From the NCBI GenBank assembly GCA_947044405.1, contig CAMRHE010000206.1, positions 2,418,001 through 2,482,000 of the forward strand: a stretch of DNA of 64,000 nucleotides. Direction: 5' to 3'. Every line of letters starts with the position of its first letter. The first letter of the stretch is position 1. Positions 22,992 to 37,660 of this stretch are shown one piece after another. The notes under the pieces are model-generated. The model ran no database searches. It was not told the origin of the DNA and saw nothing but the letters and a program-made list of their open reading frames with translations. This stretch comes from Leptodactylus fallax (lineage: Eukaryota > Chordata > Amphibia > Anura > Leptodactylidae). Made by a program: the position numbers and the translations under genes.

Positions 22992-23706
<715 letters not shown>

Positions 23707-24175
23707 TCAGTATACAGATTCTGTTAAAAAAGGTAAACAAGACAGCGCAGTAAGATACATTATTTTATCTGGTAAAACACTGGGGTCTCTGATGGGAACC
23801 CAACAAGCCCCATTATAATCAAAGGGGGCTTTTAGGTGTTGTTTATATCCATCATTTCACAAATCCAGCACTTATGTTATATTCACTGTTCTACTCCTAT
23901 AACAACAGAACAACATAAATGTGAACACATCCTAAATCCTGACAGGACTCCTAGGAAAGGCAGTGAGAGTCCTAAATATCCCGCCCACACACAGGATGAT
24001 TGATAGACTTCTGTGTATACACAGTGATACGGGGAGAGCTGTCAGGACTCTCACTGTCTCTCCTAGGAGTCCTGCCAGGATTTATTCTGTTTTTTACTTA
24101 GAAATCCTGCTCCAAATAATATAAACCTATATCACAGAATTCAGCTATTCTATTAATGTCTCTGTATATGTAGTA

Positions 24176-24525
24176 TTTTTATTTGGACCGAACACATCTG
24201 AAAAAATACTGCTATTATGATCTGGGGTCTCTTCAGACCCCAGAATATAATAAGCCGAGGCCCAGGAGAGGTGATCAAACATAAATGATTGGGCCTCAAC
24301 GATCACGTGGGTCACTGAGGCCCAATCACAGGCCTCAATGGTCCATGACATCTTTCAGCAGGCCTGCAGAGGACGAGGAACAATGCCAGAGCCCAAGAGA
24401 GGGGAGTAACCCTTTTTTTTTATGTTTGTTCGTCTCTCATGGGCTTATTATACTCTGGGGTCTGAAGTATAATAATAGCAGTTTTGGTTCGGATGTGTTC
24501 TGTCCAAATGAAAATGGCGGATAAA
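24176..24525. mobile_element. Foldback element with GGGGTCT..AGACCCC hairpins
   Basis: About 45-bp ends mirror each other (TTTGGACCGAACACATCTGA and TCGGATGTGTTCTGTCCAAA, CTGCTATTAT and ATAATAGCAG). Inside, GGGGTCTCTTCAGACCCC forms a tight hairpin. The core is shared with 36543-36890. Confidence 0.7.
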
Positions 24526-24709
24526 CATATACTCATACTTTAAAAGGAGTGTGGTTTTAAAAGGGGTGTGACCTAAATAATCACCATTAATTGTAATCAA
24601 GGTAAAATTTCCGATTAATTGCGATTTTGATTTTCCGTTCTACAAAGAAAGCATTTACAAGTGATTTTTTTTTTCCACATAAATGACGATACTTATGTAT
24701 GCTATAGCT

Positions 24710-24934
24710 TTAGGATAAAGCCCCACCTTAGGAAAAGCTGCTGTTTTTGTTGCAGGTTTTGCTGAAGTCTTTTGAGCCAAACACAGGAGTAGCTACAAAA
24801 AGGAACGGGAAATATAAATTAAGCTCTTATACGTCTCCTGTATGTTCAGTGCTCTTCTGGCTTTGGCTCAAAAAAACGCAGTAAAATCTGCAACCATGAA
24901 AGCAGTTTTTCAGCAACGTGAGGCCTCAGCCTTA
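24710..24934. mobile_element. A-type MITE, copy 1
   Basis: Inverted ends TAGGATAAAGCCCCAC and GTGAGGCCTCAGCCTTA. Inner arms carry TTTTGAGCCAAA and TTTGGCTCAAAA. Second copy at 60248-60456. Confidence 0.7.
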
Positions 24935-25323
24935 AGGCCGAGGCCCCACATTGCGAAAATGCCACGGCAAGGAACACATGTTTTACAGTACCTGTAAAAT
25001 GGATGGGATTCTGGCTAATCCCATCCACACATTGCAGAAAAAAAATCTGCAGCGGAAATGTTGCGATGTCAAAAACACTTATGAAATCACAGCTGTCAAT
25101 TATATCTACGGAAACGCTGGCGTTTTCCATATAGGTATAATAGAAGCAAGAAGTTCGCAGCGGAAAACTCTGCATGCTTTTTGTGAAAAGCGCTGCAGGA
25201 AAAACCGCAATGTGTTTCCTCAGAGGAAAACTCTGTGAAATCGCAAAGAAAAACGCTGTGTGTTTCCACCGCGTTTTTTTCGGCAGGATTTTTTTTGCTG
25301 TGCTTTGCTACGTGGGGCCTTAA
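24934..25323 (-). mobile_element. B-type MITE, copy 2
   Basis: Opposite orientation to 13681. Ends AAGGCCGAGGCCCCAC and GCTACGTGGGGCCTT. Directly abuts the A-type element; both families share the GGCCCCAC terminus. Confidence 0.7.
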
Positions 25324-27257
25324 TCTAAAACTCAGTTCCATTCACCTGAACTGGCTGTTTCTGCAGCAAGTACATGGATTTCTGCAAGACCTATTTAGCT
25401 GAATGGAACAGCTGCAGACATATCTGCGACAAACTGCAGCATGTGAATATACCTATACCCTTAATTCCCTAATATACTATTATAATTGGGATAATGCTAC
25501 ATTTGTATAAATATAAGTATAACTGTATATTTTTTCCTGTATATTTGTGTAAATATATTTATAGAAAAGATTTATGACAATGTCTGAGCTATGTAAAAAT
25601 CATTGCCATGTCCAGAGCTATTTCAGAGGAACATTCTGGGTAAAAGCAGGGCCTAAGGGGGCAGTGAATGAACCTCCAGGCCCTGACATAGGTATAACAC
25701 AGCCTAGCAGTTGTACCTAAAGTGATCCATTAAACATCAGAAATAAAACGCTGTGTATATAGATACTGTACATCTGTAAAAGAATAAAATGTTATTAAAC
25801 TATCATACAGTTTGTTTCTTCTGTCTGTTTTTTGCTTGCTTCTTATCATATACTGTGTGATATATTACAAGGGCTTTGCAACTGTCTTTTAGTATAAAAA
25901 AAAATAAAAAAAAATTGACATTTTTGCACAAAAACGTGCACCTTTTTTTGCAATTATGCGATACTTTTTAAAAGACAATCAATGAACATAGACAATAAAT
26001 AATACTTTAATAAGTTAGAGTCGAGCCCTGATATTTTCAGTGGTGATCTCTCTGTGATTGATCATCATTTACTTATATACTGCCAAAAAAAAAAAAAAAG
26101 AAAAATAATCTTACTTCACCAAGGTTTTGGTGACATACAGTACTAGTTATGATTAAAAAAAAAAAAAAAGTCATTATATGATATGTCATAATGTGCGGTG
26201 TATCCGAATAGAATGTGTGTATTACGGTCAAATGCATTGTGTCCAGTGCTTTTCGCATGTCCTCAGTACAGGCTCAGGCTGTAGAAGGCTCCAGACTCTT
26301 CTCTTACCCTCTCAATTTGTAGAAAGCAGTCCCTCATAAAAATCAGATGATGACAGGGGTCTGGCTGCCAGTATCCCTGGGGATGACAGCTGTGGGCAGA
26401 CATACATGCTTTATGTGCAGGAGAAACAATGTGAAACAATGACATGGTGCTTATTATACAGTACAAGGTGGTCCATCAGAGCAGGAGACTCTCTTTCAGG
26501 TCTAATTTGGTAAAAAGAGGATAGTTCCAAGAGGACGACTCTCCGCTATGACAACCATACCCTGTTAGGACATAAAGAAGGGGGTATCTAAGCTGTGATG
26601 ACACAACTGGACCAATCCAGCAAACTACTGTAAGTAGAGGCAGAGCCAAATTATTCTAAGATCACATTATAAAAAGGTACTTTGTCATGGTATTACATCC
26701 TAACTAAATGTAATTTGTATGTGGGCACTTGAAGGCTTATGTGGGAGGATTATGCTTGTATTATTTGTGAACTGTAGGGTTTTCATATTTGGTAACTGGT
26801 GGGTACTAGTATGAGCAGGGGCATAACTAAAGGCTTATGGGCCCTGGTAGAAAAGTTAAGCTTGGGCCTCTGACCTCCTTATCCTTACCTGCACAACTTT
26901 TCTTTGCGCTATCCATTCCCTTCAAGCCTTTGTAGCTAGGGAATGATGCAGATAGGGACCAGTGCACTTAAAACCCTGCAACACAGAATAGCAACGAATA
27001 GATAGTAACATACAGCACCCTTATAATAAACCATACAGCAGCCAGATATACAGGCCCATATACCATTTAAGGCAAATATCAAACAGCAGTCAGGTCTATT
27101 GAAGTAAAGGCTATTGTCTACATCCCTGATGGTCTAAGTCAGTGAAGTGGTTAACGTCAGTATCCTTGATGATTTAACAAAGTGAAGGCTTTTAATGCCG
27201 GTATACTGTGTGCTCTAGAGCAATGAGGGGGTTAATATCAGTATACCTGGTGATGTA
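25324..27257. other. Intergenic stretch
   Basis: Contains the candidate polyA region at 25742-25850 and A/T runs near 25890 and 26090. No gene recognised. Confidence 0.6.
25742..25850 (+). terminator. Candidate polyadenylation site
   Basis: Two AATAAA hexamers (25742-25747 and 25783-25788) are followed by a TG/T-rich stretch (TTTGTTTCTTCTGTCTG, 25811-25830), the layout of a vertebrate cleavage site. It could end a long PIDD1 3' UTR or belong to an unseen transcript. Confidence 0.35.
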
Positions 27258-28894
<1,637 letters not shown>

Positions 28895-29089
28895 TAGGGT
28901 GGTGAAGGTGTTCATGTCAGTATAATTTGCGGTCTAGCTCAGTGAACCAGTGATTGTTAGTATAAATGGTGGCCTAGGGCAGTAAGGGGGTCAATTCTAC
29001 CTGTACCATGCTACAACACCGTATAGAGAAGATGGCGCAGATAGTTATCTAATACAAGTGGGTGTCATTCAAACATTTTAAGAACATTT

Positions 29090-30430
29090 AAAGGGGTTAT
29101 TGTTTGTATAATGAAAAGTGATACAATTTTACAATATACTTTCTGTATTCTGCAATTCCTCATGGTTTTCTAGATCTCTGCTTGCTGTCATTCATTGTTT
29201 ACTTCCAGTGGATAAAAATAAATCCATGGTGTGATGATTCTGCCTAAATATGGCCATAACTCAGCTGTATTTTGGTCTCTGGGTATAGGATCTCCCTTCT
29301 TGCTTGCTTGCATACTGTGCGCAGCTATAAGCATAGGTGCATATTGGCAGTAGCGGCCAGGCTGGAACAATAGGGCTCCATTGTATTCCTATACAGCCCT
29401 GGCTGATCAAACAATAGTGCATTGTTCAAGCCTGGGCTGTTAATCAGATATGACTGATAACAGTGTATCAATTCACTTTGTCTCAGCTCTATACAAAAGA
29501 TCTGGATTTGATTGAATTAACTCATCAGACGTACTGTCACCGGTGACCTCATTCTGGGAGGTGGCATAAAGGGTATAAAAGATGAGGTAAGAGGTCTGTG
29601 GGAGGAGATTATGCAAGAGACTATCACTAAGAGATCATGCTATGAAGACTGTGCTGGGATCATGCTACAGAGTTGTTACAGACAGACCATGAGGAGTTTT
29701 TTGTGATTGACTATTGGACTAATGCTGAGAGACTGTTATGAGAGCATGCAGGCGGGATTATCGTTTTAATGCCACATGCTGAAAAGCCTCCACTGGTGAC
29801 TCACACATGCCATGTGTGAGTGTTGGACTATAGAACCACATCAAGGACATGTGTGGTAAAGTAATCATTTCACCTTTAATCCCTTTTATTTTATTTGTAC
29901 TGTATCTTGCAACTAGTAACTGTTAATGCTTGTATATATCTGCATATCTGTTCTGATCTGTATATGTTAGATTTTAATACCGACCCATTTAGGGGTTAAT
30001 AAATATATAAAATTTAGAAGGCTTGTCTTGTATTTATCTGGTGAACCCGGCACTCACTGGCGGTGAGTGTGGTTTTTATATGAAAGAGGACTCAGGGTGT
30101 GGCCAAAGCGGTTTGGTGCACTGAGGATCTTTCACACATGGTCATGTGATATACAGTCCATGGTCATGTGATGGACACACAGGTGCACAGTTCGTTACAG
30201 TCACAGTACAGTAGTCAGACATCTGCCTGGTAATGAGCTGTGCACCTGTGTGTCCATCACATGACCATGGACCGTATATCACATGACCATGAATTTATTT
30301 TTATGAATGACAGCAAGCAGAGATCTAGAAAACCGAGAGGAATTGCAGAATACAGAAAGTATATTGGAAAACTGTATCACTTTTCATTATACAAACAATA
30401 ACATTTGCTGAAACTGGTTAATCCCTTTAG
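29090..30430. mobile_element. Non-autonomous element with ~120-bp TIRs
   Basis: The segment 29095-29215 (TTATTGTTTGTATAATGAAA, TCTAGATCTCTGCTTGCTGT) reappears inverted at 30296-30427. Between them is non-coding DNA and a second, nested hairpin at 30137-30291. No transposase seen. Confidence 0.75.
30137..30291. repeat. Inverted repeat, 54-bp arms
   Basis: The arms 30137-30190 and 30238-30291 (CATGGTCATGTGATATACAG; CTGTGCACCTGTGTGTCCAT) are almost perfectly complementary around a 47-nt spacer. GTGATGGACACA-type fragments also occur in intron 11 of PIDD1. Confidence 0.85.
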
Positions 30431-30454
30431 TAAATTTGGTGCCAATTACGGTAA

Positions 30455-30872
30455 GGGTGGGTTCACACCTGCGCTTGGTGTCTGTCCGTCGCCAATCCTG
30501 TGAAAATCTCGGCGAACTGGATTGGCGTCGGATACAGACCGGTCAGCGGCGCATTGGTTAAAAACCCATTCATTTGAATGGGTTTTTAAAGCAGTCTGCG
30601 GGGTGCGCTTACACCCTCTGCGCTGCCAATCCTTTTTTTTTTCGTCGGACACGAAGTCCTGCGTGTCCGACTTTGTTTCCGACGAAAAAAAAAGGATTGG
30701 CAGCGCAGAGGGTGTAAGCGCACACCCGCGCACTGCTTTAAAAACCCATTCAAATGAATGGGTTTTTAACCAATGCGCCGCTGACCGGTCTGTATCCGAC
30801 GCCAATCCAGTTCGCCGAGATTTTCACTGGATTGGCGACGGACGGACACCAAGCGCAGGTGTGAACCCACCC
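30455..30872. mobile_element. 418-bp near-perfect palindromic MITE, TAA target duplication
   Basis: Begins GGGTGGGTTCACACC, ends with its exact inverse, and is flanked by TAA on both sides (30452-30454, 30873-30875). A 3-bp TAA duplication is the habit of PIF/Harbinger elements. The arms are about 190 bp with few mismatches; the short loop lies around 30650-30690. Both strands therefore encode the same meaningless peptide. Confidence 0.9.
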
Positions 30873-31749
30873 TAACATGGACTCTAGCAAAACGGACTTA
30901 AAACTTCCCCTTATGATAAATCTCTCCCTTTGGTTTTTTCTATGTCCCTGCAAGAGCTTAAGGACACAAAATAGCCTCACTGACATAAGCAACGACTAAT
31001 AATCCTTATTGACTTCTTCGGGACAACAAAGAACTTTTCCCCAAAGAGAAAACTTCACAATATTGATTTTTTTCGGTGTCGAAACTGCTGGAGATTTTTA
31101 GAATCCTAAATTCATGGCCAGATTTTGTTTTGCTGGTCTATAGGGCTGGGTCACAAGGGCAGTAATCTGATTTTGTTGCCAATGGTTGTGACAAAATTGT
31201 ATAGTTGTCCTGTGTGGCGCTGCCTAAAAATCAGAATTTCCAAAATAAAATATCGCTGTTACATTAACAAACCAAAAATATCTTCAGCTAATTGAAAAAA
31301 AAAACCTTAAGAACTTTAGAAATATTTGCACTTTGTATCTACTTGTAAACCCCTGCTGGCAGATCTGCTCTTATCAATGTTGCTTGTGTATGATAATGGG
31401 ACCCTGCTCGCTGTACCTCCCCGCAGTATCAGCAGAGGGCGCCACCACCTTACATCAGGATCTGTAACCCTGGCATTTATTTTTATTGGGTCAAATAGCA
31501 CTTTTCCAGCTCAGCCGATAAGAACAAGTGGCAGATTGTCTGAGGCTGCAGATTTTCACTGTCTAAAAATTAACCTGAACTGCTGACTTCCGTGAATTAT
31601 TAGACACTTCCCCCCTTGGTGCTTTGCACACTCAGCTGGTTCATTTTCTATATTGCACAGACTTCCTTTCTAGATCTTCTCCATCGCTCTTCCTTTCACT
31701 TCCTGTAAAAGATCAGGATTTCCATCTGTAGATTTTTTAAATATCTTGC
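30873..31749. other. Intergenic stretch
   Basis: Short repeat fragments only (for example ATGATAAATCTCTCCC at about 30913-30928). No gene recognised. Confidence 0.6.
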
Positions 31750-32011
31750 CCCTGGTCTCCATTCAATGAGTGGCGTCCCCTGTTACTCTCCTCGCTGTCA
31801 CACCCCCCTCCTCCCTCTCTCTCCTGTAGGGGCAGGGTTCCTTTTCTCACACTCATCTCCCTCTCTCCCCCCACCTCTCTGTATCTCTCCTCCTCCTCTT
31901 CCCTCCTTCTGTCTCCCTTCTACACATCTCTGGCCTCCTCTACATCAGGGAGTGGATTCCAGCTACATCTCAGTGACAAGGACCTCTCCCTGGCAGTGTC
32001 ACACGGCAGGT
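31750..32011 (+). promoter_or_regulatory. SLC25A22: Putative SLC25A22 promoter and non-coding first exon
   Basis: A pyrimidine-rich block (31795-31945) is followed by ACACGGCAG|GTAAGA, a strong splice donor at 32012. Position and strand suit a 5' untranslated exon joined to the acceptor at 58206, but the transcription start cannot be placed and no TATA box stands out. The region reads open as protein only because it is pyrimidine-rich. Confidence 0.35.
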
Positions 32012-35000
32012 AAGATGTCACAGGAAGCTACAGTCAGGGGGCTGGTTAGAGGAAATAGGTGTCTGTAGGGCTGATGATCTGCAACCCCTTTCTGCTGCGG
32101 CAATGTTATTTATTCATGAGCATTACTTAAATCCCTTAAACCCGTCATGGTCATCTGCTCAGCAATGTACGGCGGCTTGTTCCAGCAACCTTACATCCAT
32201 GCCATGTAATTTGTAGTACCTTAACCCTTGTGCTGCTGCAGGAGCGCACATAATCCAGAAGCCTTACTGTACACTTCTGACTTGCGGAGCATTGTAACTT
32301 CAATAGTTTACGGGTCATTCCATGATTTATGTGTGTATTCACCTTCCATCTGTGTACTCCTGTCACTGCTCCGCGCCATGAGCAGTGTATGTCACCTGTC
32401 ATTCATTTATTCATCACTCGACTTTATAGCCTTGTCCGCCCATTTACAACCTGCCGCTACTTCCAAGCCATGAGGATTAATTCTGCGATTCTCACATTAG
32501 ACTAGTGGGGTGGTCCTTGCCGGAGAGCACTGCAACATATTCTGAAAGAACTTCACTTGGCTTACAGTTTCAGATAAATTCAAAGGTACCATGTAAAATG
32601 TATAGCCATAGAGCACGGTGCACCCCGACACCTTTACATGAATCTGCACATACCTGATATAGGGCCTTAGGGGTGTTATCAAGCCCGATAGCAATGTCTG
32701 ACATAAGTGCCCTTGATAGTACTTTGATTTGCCAAGGTGCCTTCCTATATTGGGTAGAGGGTATAAAAAAATCAGTTTTTGCTTTGCATAGTCACATATT
32801 AGCATGGGTCCTGATAGCTACGTGCAGTCATGACATTTCAGAACATATTTGTTATCTATAGGAAATAAGTCAGAAGGCTGTGTATAAGCCAAAATAAAGA
32901 TAGTGATCCTCTAATAATATTGCTGAAGGAGAGAGCCCATGAAATAAAGGGCGACATGGAAAATTACAAGCAAAACCAGAGCGATGCTAATGATACTGGA
33001 TGCAATACTGCATGCATAATGTATAATGCAATACCTGCGGACAACCTTATGAGCGCCCGCTCAGCAAAGCCTTACACCTATAGCAATGGTACCGCTACTG
33101 TGGATCCATGAAAGCTATGTATAGATGGCGTCTGACAGCACCTCGTAAAAAATATGTGGCTGAGGTGTGGATTTCTAGGAAACCATAGAAAAGTATTGTG
33201 GCTTTCATTCCATCAGCATTTTATAGACAAGCGATGGAGATGGAAAATCCAATGTAGAAAAAGGCTACAAAACGCATAAATAGGGAATGATACAGAAACT
33301 GCAGGAGTGGGATTTATAACCCCGTAAAGGCAATATATGGTCACTACGGTAAACTGCGTCTGGAGCACACCTGGCTCTATACACATGTGCAGTTTGTTGC
33401 TATGTTGTGTAGTATTTGCTATATGTAGAGATTGTGACCTCTAAATTCTGTAGGAGGATAAGATACGCCATGTTGAAACAATGGATGACATTACGGTACA
33501 TAAAAAAGGGCCCTAGATTTTTCCTATGGTCGTATTCTGGATATGTACCATGGTACAGAACAAGGCAGAAGCCATCACAAGTTTATGCTTATAGGCTCAT
33601 TTCAGATTGCTTGGAAAATGTACAGATGGTGTCTTCCTATTCCTCCGGGGAGGGGAGAAATCTGATATATGTATACTCTGCTAACCGCTATGAATTACCA
33701 TCTGGACAGGGAATAGTCTAACAGAGATGAAGCTATATATAGTTTATATATTGTAAATCATGAGATCAATCATGTACCAATACACGAGACTGATGCCATT
33801 CAGCTAACAGCCCGAGCATGCATGTTTTATCAGTAGGAGGGGGTTGATAATTGGGTGATAGACAACTCTGGTCCCACTAACTATGGGAGAAACAAAGGAC
33901 TGCACGAGTTAAATTTTAACCATAAGTATGGTGAATGATATTCCTCCTGATTCCCCCACAGACATGCACACTGGGTCTCGCTAAGTGTGCATGTGTAGTC
34001 AATGGGAAAATGGGAGTAAGGCCTCATGCACACGACCGATGGCCATCCGAGACGACACTCGGATGATACTCGGATAGCATCTTTTGTCCTCATTTGATTT
34101 CAATGGGGTTTTCTGCTCTGTTCTGTTGCCACATAACTGAGTGGATAGGACATGTACCATATTCCACAAAACAGAACATCGGAAAACCCTAAGCCATTCT
34201 TGCCAACTCTCGCAAAATGTCCAGGAAGGTCCCACAAAAAGAAGACACCTCCTGGCATCCCAGAAGAGTGGACAAATCTCGTAGGCCCCCAGGCTCTCTT
34301 AGACAAGTTGGCAAGTATGTAGTAATCTGCTGCCAGAAATCTCTTGATGGCGGCTTATCTTCTCAGAGGCCTATCTCCTCAGAAAACAAAAGGTTCAGCC
34401 TTGAAATTCCACATGCCGAATACTTTTTCCCACAACATCATTTGTTAATGGAGAGTCAGGAGACCCCCATACACGTAAGGTAGTTGGCTGGTCCTCACTT
34501 GTAATTTCCTTAGCATCTAAAGTGTAAGGATAGCTAAGTCACCTGTCAGGAGGATGAAGGTCAAGACGCTTTCTCCATTGATGTCTGGTAACTATGGAAA
34601 AGGCAAAGCCTGTGTATCCTCACCAGATACAACAAGGGTCCTGATCTTCCACTTCCAGACATTTATGTCATATACTGTGTTAAAAATGTCTAATATTAAG
34701 CTTTGTAACTGGCACCAGACATATATGGAAGATATATGAGTCATTCTGCTACATAGGAAGTCCCAGAAATACAATAAGCTTTATATATACACTCACCACA
34801 TATTGAGTAAGCTGTGGTGTACTTTGTTCTCCATTGTACAGAGGAATACAGTATTTAGCAATGACACAATACAGAAAACTGAACTATTACAAAAATGTAA
34901 TCCTTTGCCAACAAAATCATCTGAACTATCTATTAAATAGGGACGGAAACACCCAGCAAAATACACCCCTTTAGTCGCTGGCAGCAATGATTTACTAATA

Positions 35001-35080
35001 CATTGCATAAAATGTATGGGTCTGTGACACACAAGATACCATCCATGTGTCATCCGTGATTTCCATGGACCCATACACTA
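32012..35080 (+). other. Putative SLC25A22 intron 1, first part
   Basis: No gene. Mostly unique-looking AT-rich sequence, with a fragment at about 34018-34110 resembling the AAGGCCTCATGCACA repeats. Confidence 0.55.
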
Positions 35081-35452
35081 CCCTGTTTCCCCGAAAATAA
35101 GACAGCGTCTTATATTAATTTTTGCTCCCAAAGATGTGCTGTGTCTTATTTTCAGGGGATGTCTTATTTTTTTTTCAATGAAGAAGAATTCACATTTATT
35201 GCTGAACAAAAAAATGAACATTTATTATATACGGTACTGTACAGTAGTTGTCATCACAAACCAGCATAACCATACAAACTGTGAATCCTATCAAGAATTT
35301 CTTACTACCGTACCATTATTTCCATGTACAACAATTAACAGTATGGTACATTTACCAATATTTACGGTACGAATAGAAAGTAAAATTTATTCAATGACAG
35401 TTATGTCATCATTTTCTAGGACATCATCATAACAATCCAAACCATTAATTTC

Positions 35453-36533
35453 CCTGCACACAGTATCATGTCCCATAGTGGCCCCTGCACACAGTATCAT
35501 ATCCCATAGTGGCCCCTGCACACAGTATCATATCCCATAGTGGCCCCTGCACACAGTCTCATGCCCCATAGTGGCCCCTGCACACAGTCTCATGCCCCAT
35601 AGTGGCTGCTGCACACAGTATCATTCCCCATAGTGGCCCCTGCACACAGTCTCATGCCCCATAGTGGCCCCTGCACACAGTATCATTCCCCATAGTGGCC
35701 CCTGCACACAGTCTCATGCCCCATAGTGGCCCCTGCACACAGTATCATTCCCCATAGTGGCCCCTGCACACAGTATCATGCCCCATAGTGGCCCCTGCAC
35801 ACAGTATCATTCCCCATAGTGGCCCCTGCACACAGTATCATGCCCCATAGTGGCCCCTGCACACAGTATCATTCCCCATAGTGGCCCCTGCACACAGTCT
35901 CATGCCCCATAGTGGCCCCTGCACACAGTATCATTCCCCATAGTGGCCCCTGCACACAGTATCATTCCCCATAGTGGCCCCTGCACACAGTATCATGCCC
36001 CATAGTGGCCCCTGCACACAGTATCATTCCCCATAGTGGCCCCTGCACACAGTCTCATGCCCCATAGTGGCCCCTGCACACAGTATCATGTCCCATAGTG
36101 GCCCCTGCACACAGTATCATTCCCCATAGTGGCCCCTGCACACAGTCTCATGCCCCATAGTGGCCCCTGCACACAGTATCATTCCCCATAGTGGCCCCTG
36201 CACACAGTATCATGCCCCATAATGGCCCCTGCACACAGTATCATTCCCCATAGTGGCCCCTGCACACAGTATCATGCCCCATAGTGGCCCCTGCACACAG
36301 TATCATTCCCCACAGTGGCCCCTGCACACAGTATCATTCCCCATAGTGGCCCCTGCACACAGTATCATGCCCCATAGTGGCCCCTGCACACAGTATCATT
36401 CCCCACAGTGGCCCCTGCACACAGTATCATTCCCCATAGTGGCCCCTGCACACAGTAGTTTGCCCCATAGTGGCCCCGGCACACAGTATCATTCCCCATA
36501 GTGGCCCCTGCACACAGTAGTTTGCCCCATAGT
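35453..36533. repeat. 31-bp minisatellite, ~35 units
   Basis: The unit reads CACAGTATCATNCCCCATAG plus TGGCCCCTGCA. Two subtypes (TCATGCCCC and TCATTCCCC, with GTATC or GTCTC) alternate irregularly. The last units carry the variant AGTAGTTTGCCCC. Confidence 0.97.
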
Positions 36534-36542
36534 GGACCACCC

Positions 36543-36890
36543 ATGAACAATTATTATACTGTGGGGTCTTTTCAGACCCCAGAGTATAATGATCGGAGAC
36601 CCAGGAGAGGATAGAAACATAAAAAAACAACGTTGCTTACCTGTTCCTCGCTCCGGTGCATGCCCGCGCGCTACTCCGGCCGCCTTCACTGTTAGACCAG
36701 GCCGCGTCACGTGATCCGGCCGGCGTCGCGACGCAAAATGACGTCCGCTGACGTCATCAAACAGGCCCGAAGCCTGGAGAAGCGTAGGACAGGTAAGCAC
36801 ATAGGTTTTTTATGTTCGCTCACCTCCCCTGGGCCGCCGATTATTATACTCCGGGGTCTGAAAAGACCCCGGAGTATAATGATAGCAGAG
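36543..36890. repeat. GC-rich foldback core with E-box and CRE motifs
   Basis: Bounded by hairpins GGGGTCTTTTCAGACCCC and GGGGTCTGAAAAGACCCC. The centre is CpG-rich and contains TCACGTGA (36707-36714) and TGACGTCA (36749-36756), perfect E-box and CRE palindromes. Related to 24176-24525, which is AT-richer and lacks the CRE. Confidence 0.7.
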
Positions 36891-37624
36891 ATTGTGGGGT
36901 TCTCCCGCGGCCTCACATATCGTATATACCGTATGTTCTGTTCGGGAACATACGCCTTACTTTCGGGGGATGCCTTATATTAGGCAATTCTCCGAAACCT
37001 CTCCTATGCCTTACTTTCGGGGGTGTCTTATTTTCGGGGAAACACGGTAGAATGAATGAAACTGGCCTGCAAAATGATTAGGACCTGCCCTGTGTTTTGT
37101 GGTAGGAATTAAGGTCACCCACACGGACTTGTGAAAAATCACAGTCATGTGCATGGGGCCATAGAAATGAAAGGGTCAGTGTGCTATCCGATGAAAAAAA
37201 AATGGATACCACACTAAAAGAAAAATATGGCCAGGTTCATGGGGCCTTAATGGATAAAACTTAATATGCACTTGAAAAAGTAGTGCAACATCCAGAAACG
37301 CGTTAGAATGTGTTTTATGTAAAAAAAAAAGCTACTTAGTCAAACATTGGCGCTATCCAGCACATCATTGCAAGAACAAGGGGCTGCACCAGATTTGTGC
37401 CATTTCTCCTGAGAACCTGGCACCAAGGTGGCAGTACTCTGGCAATACCTAAATACATGCCCAGGTGTCCTTCACACAACCTGATCTGATGCTCATGGTT
37501 ACAACGGTTGCTCTATCCTTCACATATTTCTAGCCCTACTTGCACAGGTCTCATCATAACTAAATGGTGGTGGTGATAGACATCCCTGACCACAACGTCA
37601 TACATACATTTTCAGGGGTCTTCC

Positions 37625-37660
<36 letters not shown>
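37625..37660. repeat. (ATAG)9 microsatellite
   Basis: Nine perfect tetranucleotides. Confidence 0.97.

Larger units (their letters stand above)
35081..37047. mobile_element. Composite TIR element containing a minisatellite and GC-rich core
   Basis: Ends CCCTGTTTCCCCGAAAATAA and inverse CCGTGTTTCCCCGAAAATAA, flanked by TA on both sides (35079-35080, 37048-37049). Subterminal copies of CTTATTTTCAGGGG and CTTACTTTCGGGGG add to the ends. Inside lie about 35 units of a 31-bp repeat and a foldback GC-rich core (36543-36890). No transposase, so it is non-autonomous; superfamily not assigned. Confidence 0.8.

Noticed and set aside
30446..30875. Two open frames encoding the same peptide on opposite strands
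   Set aside because: Direct consequence of the 418-bp palindrome; no gene features.
31766..32068. 100-codon open frame overlapping the putative first exon of SLC25A22
   Set aside because: Pyrimidine-rich composition explains it; no domain, and it runs across a strong splice donor.
36253..36501. 82-codon open frame with repeating HSIMPHSGPCTQ
   Set aside because: Translation of the 31-bp minisatellite; the period is not a multiple of three.
35453..36533. Regular ~31-bp repeats resembling a CRISPR array
   Set aside because: The units are contiguous without unique spacers, in a vertebrate genome, inside a transposon. It is a minisatellite.
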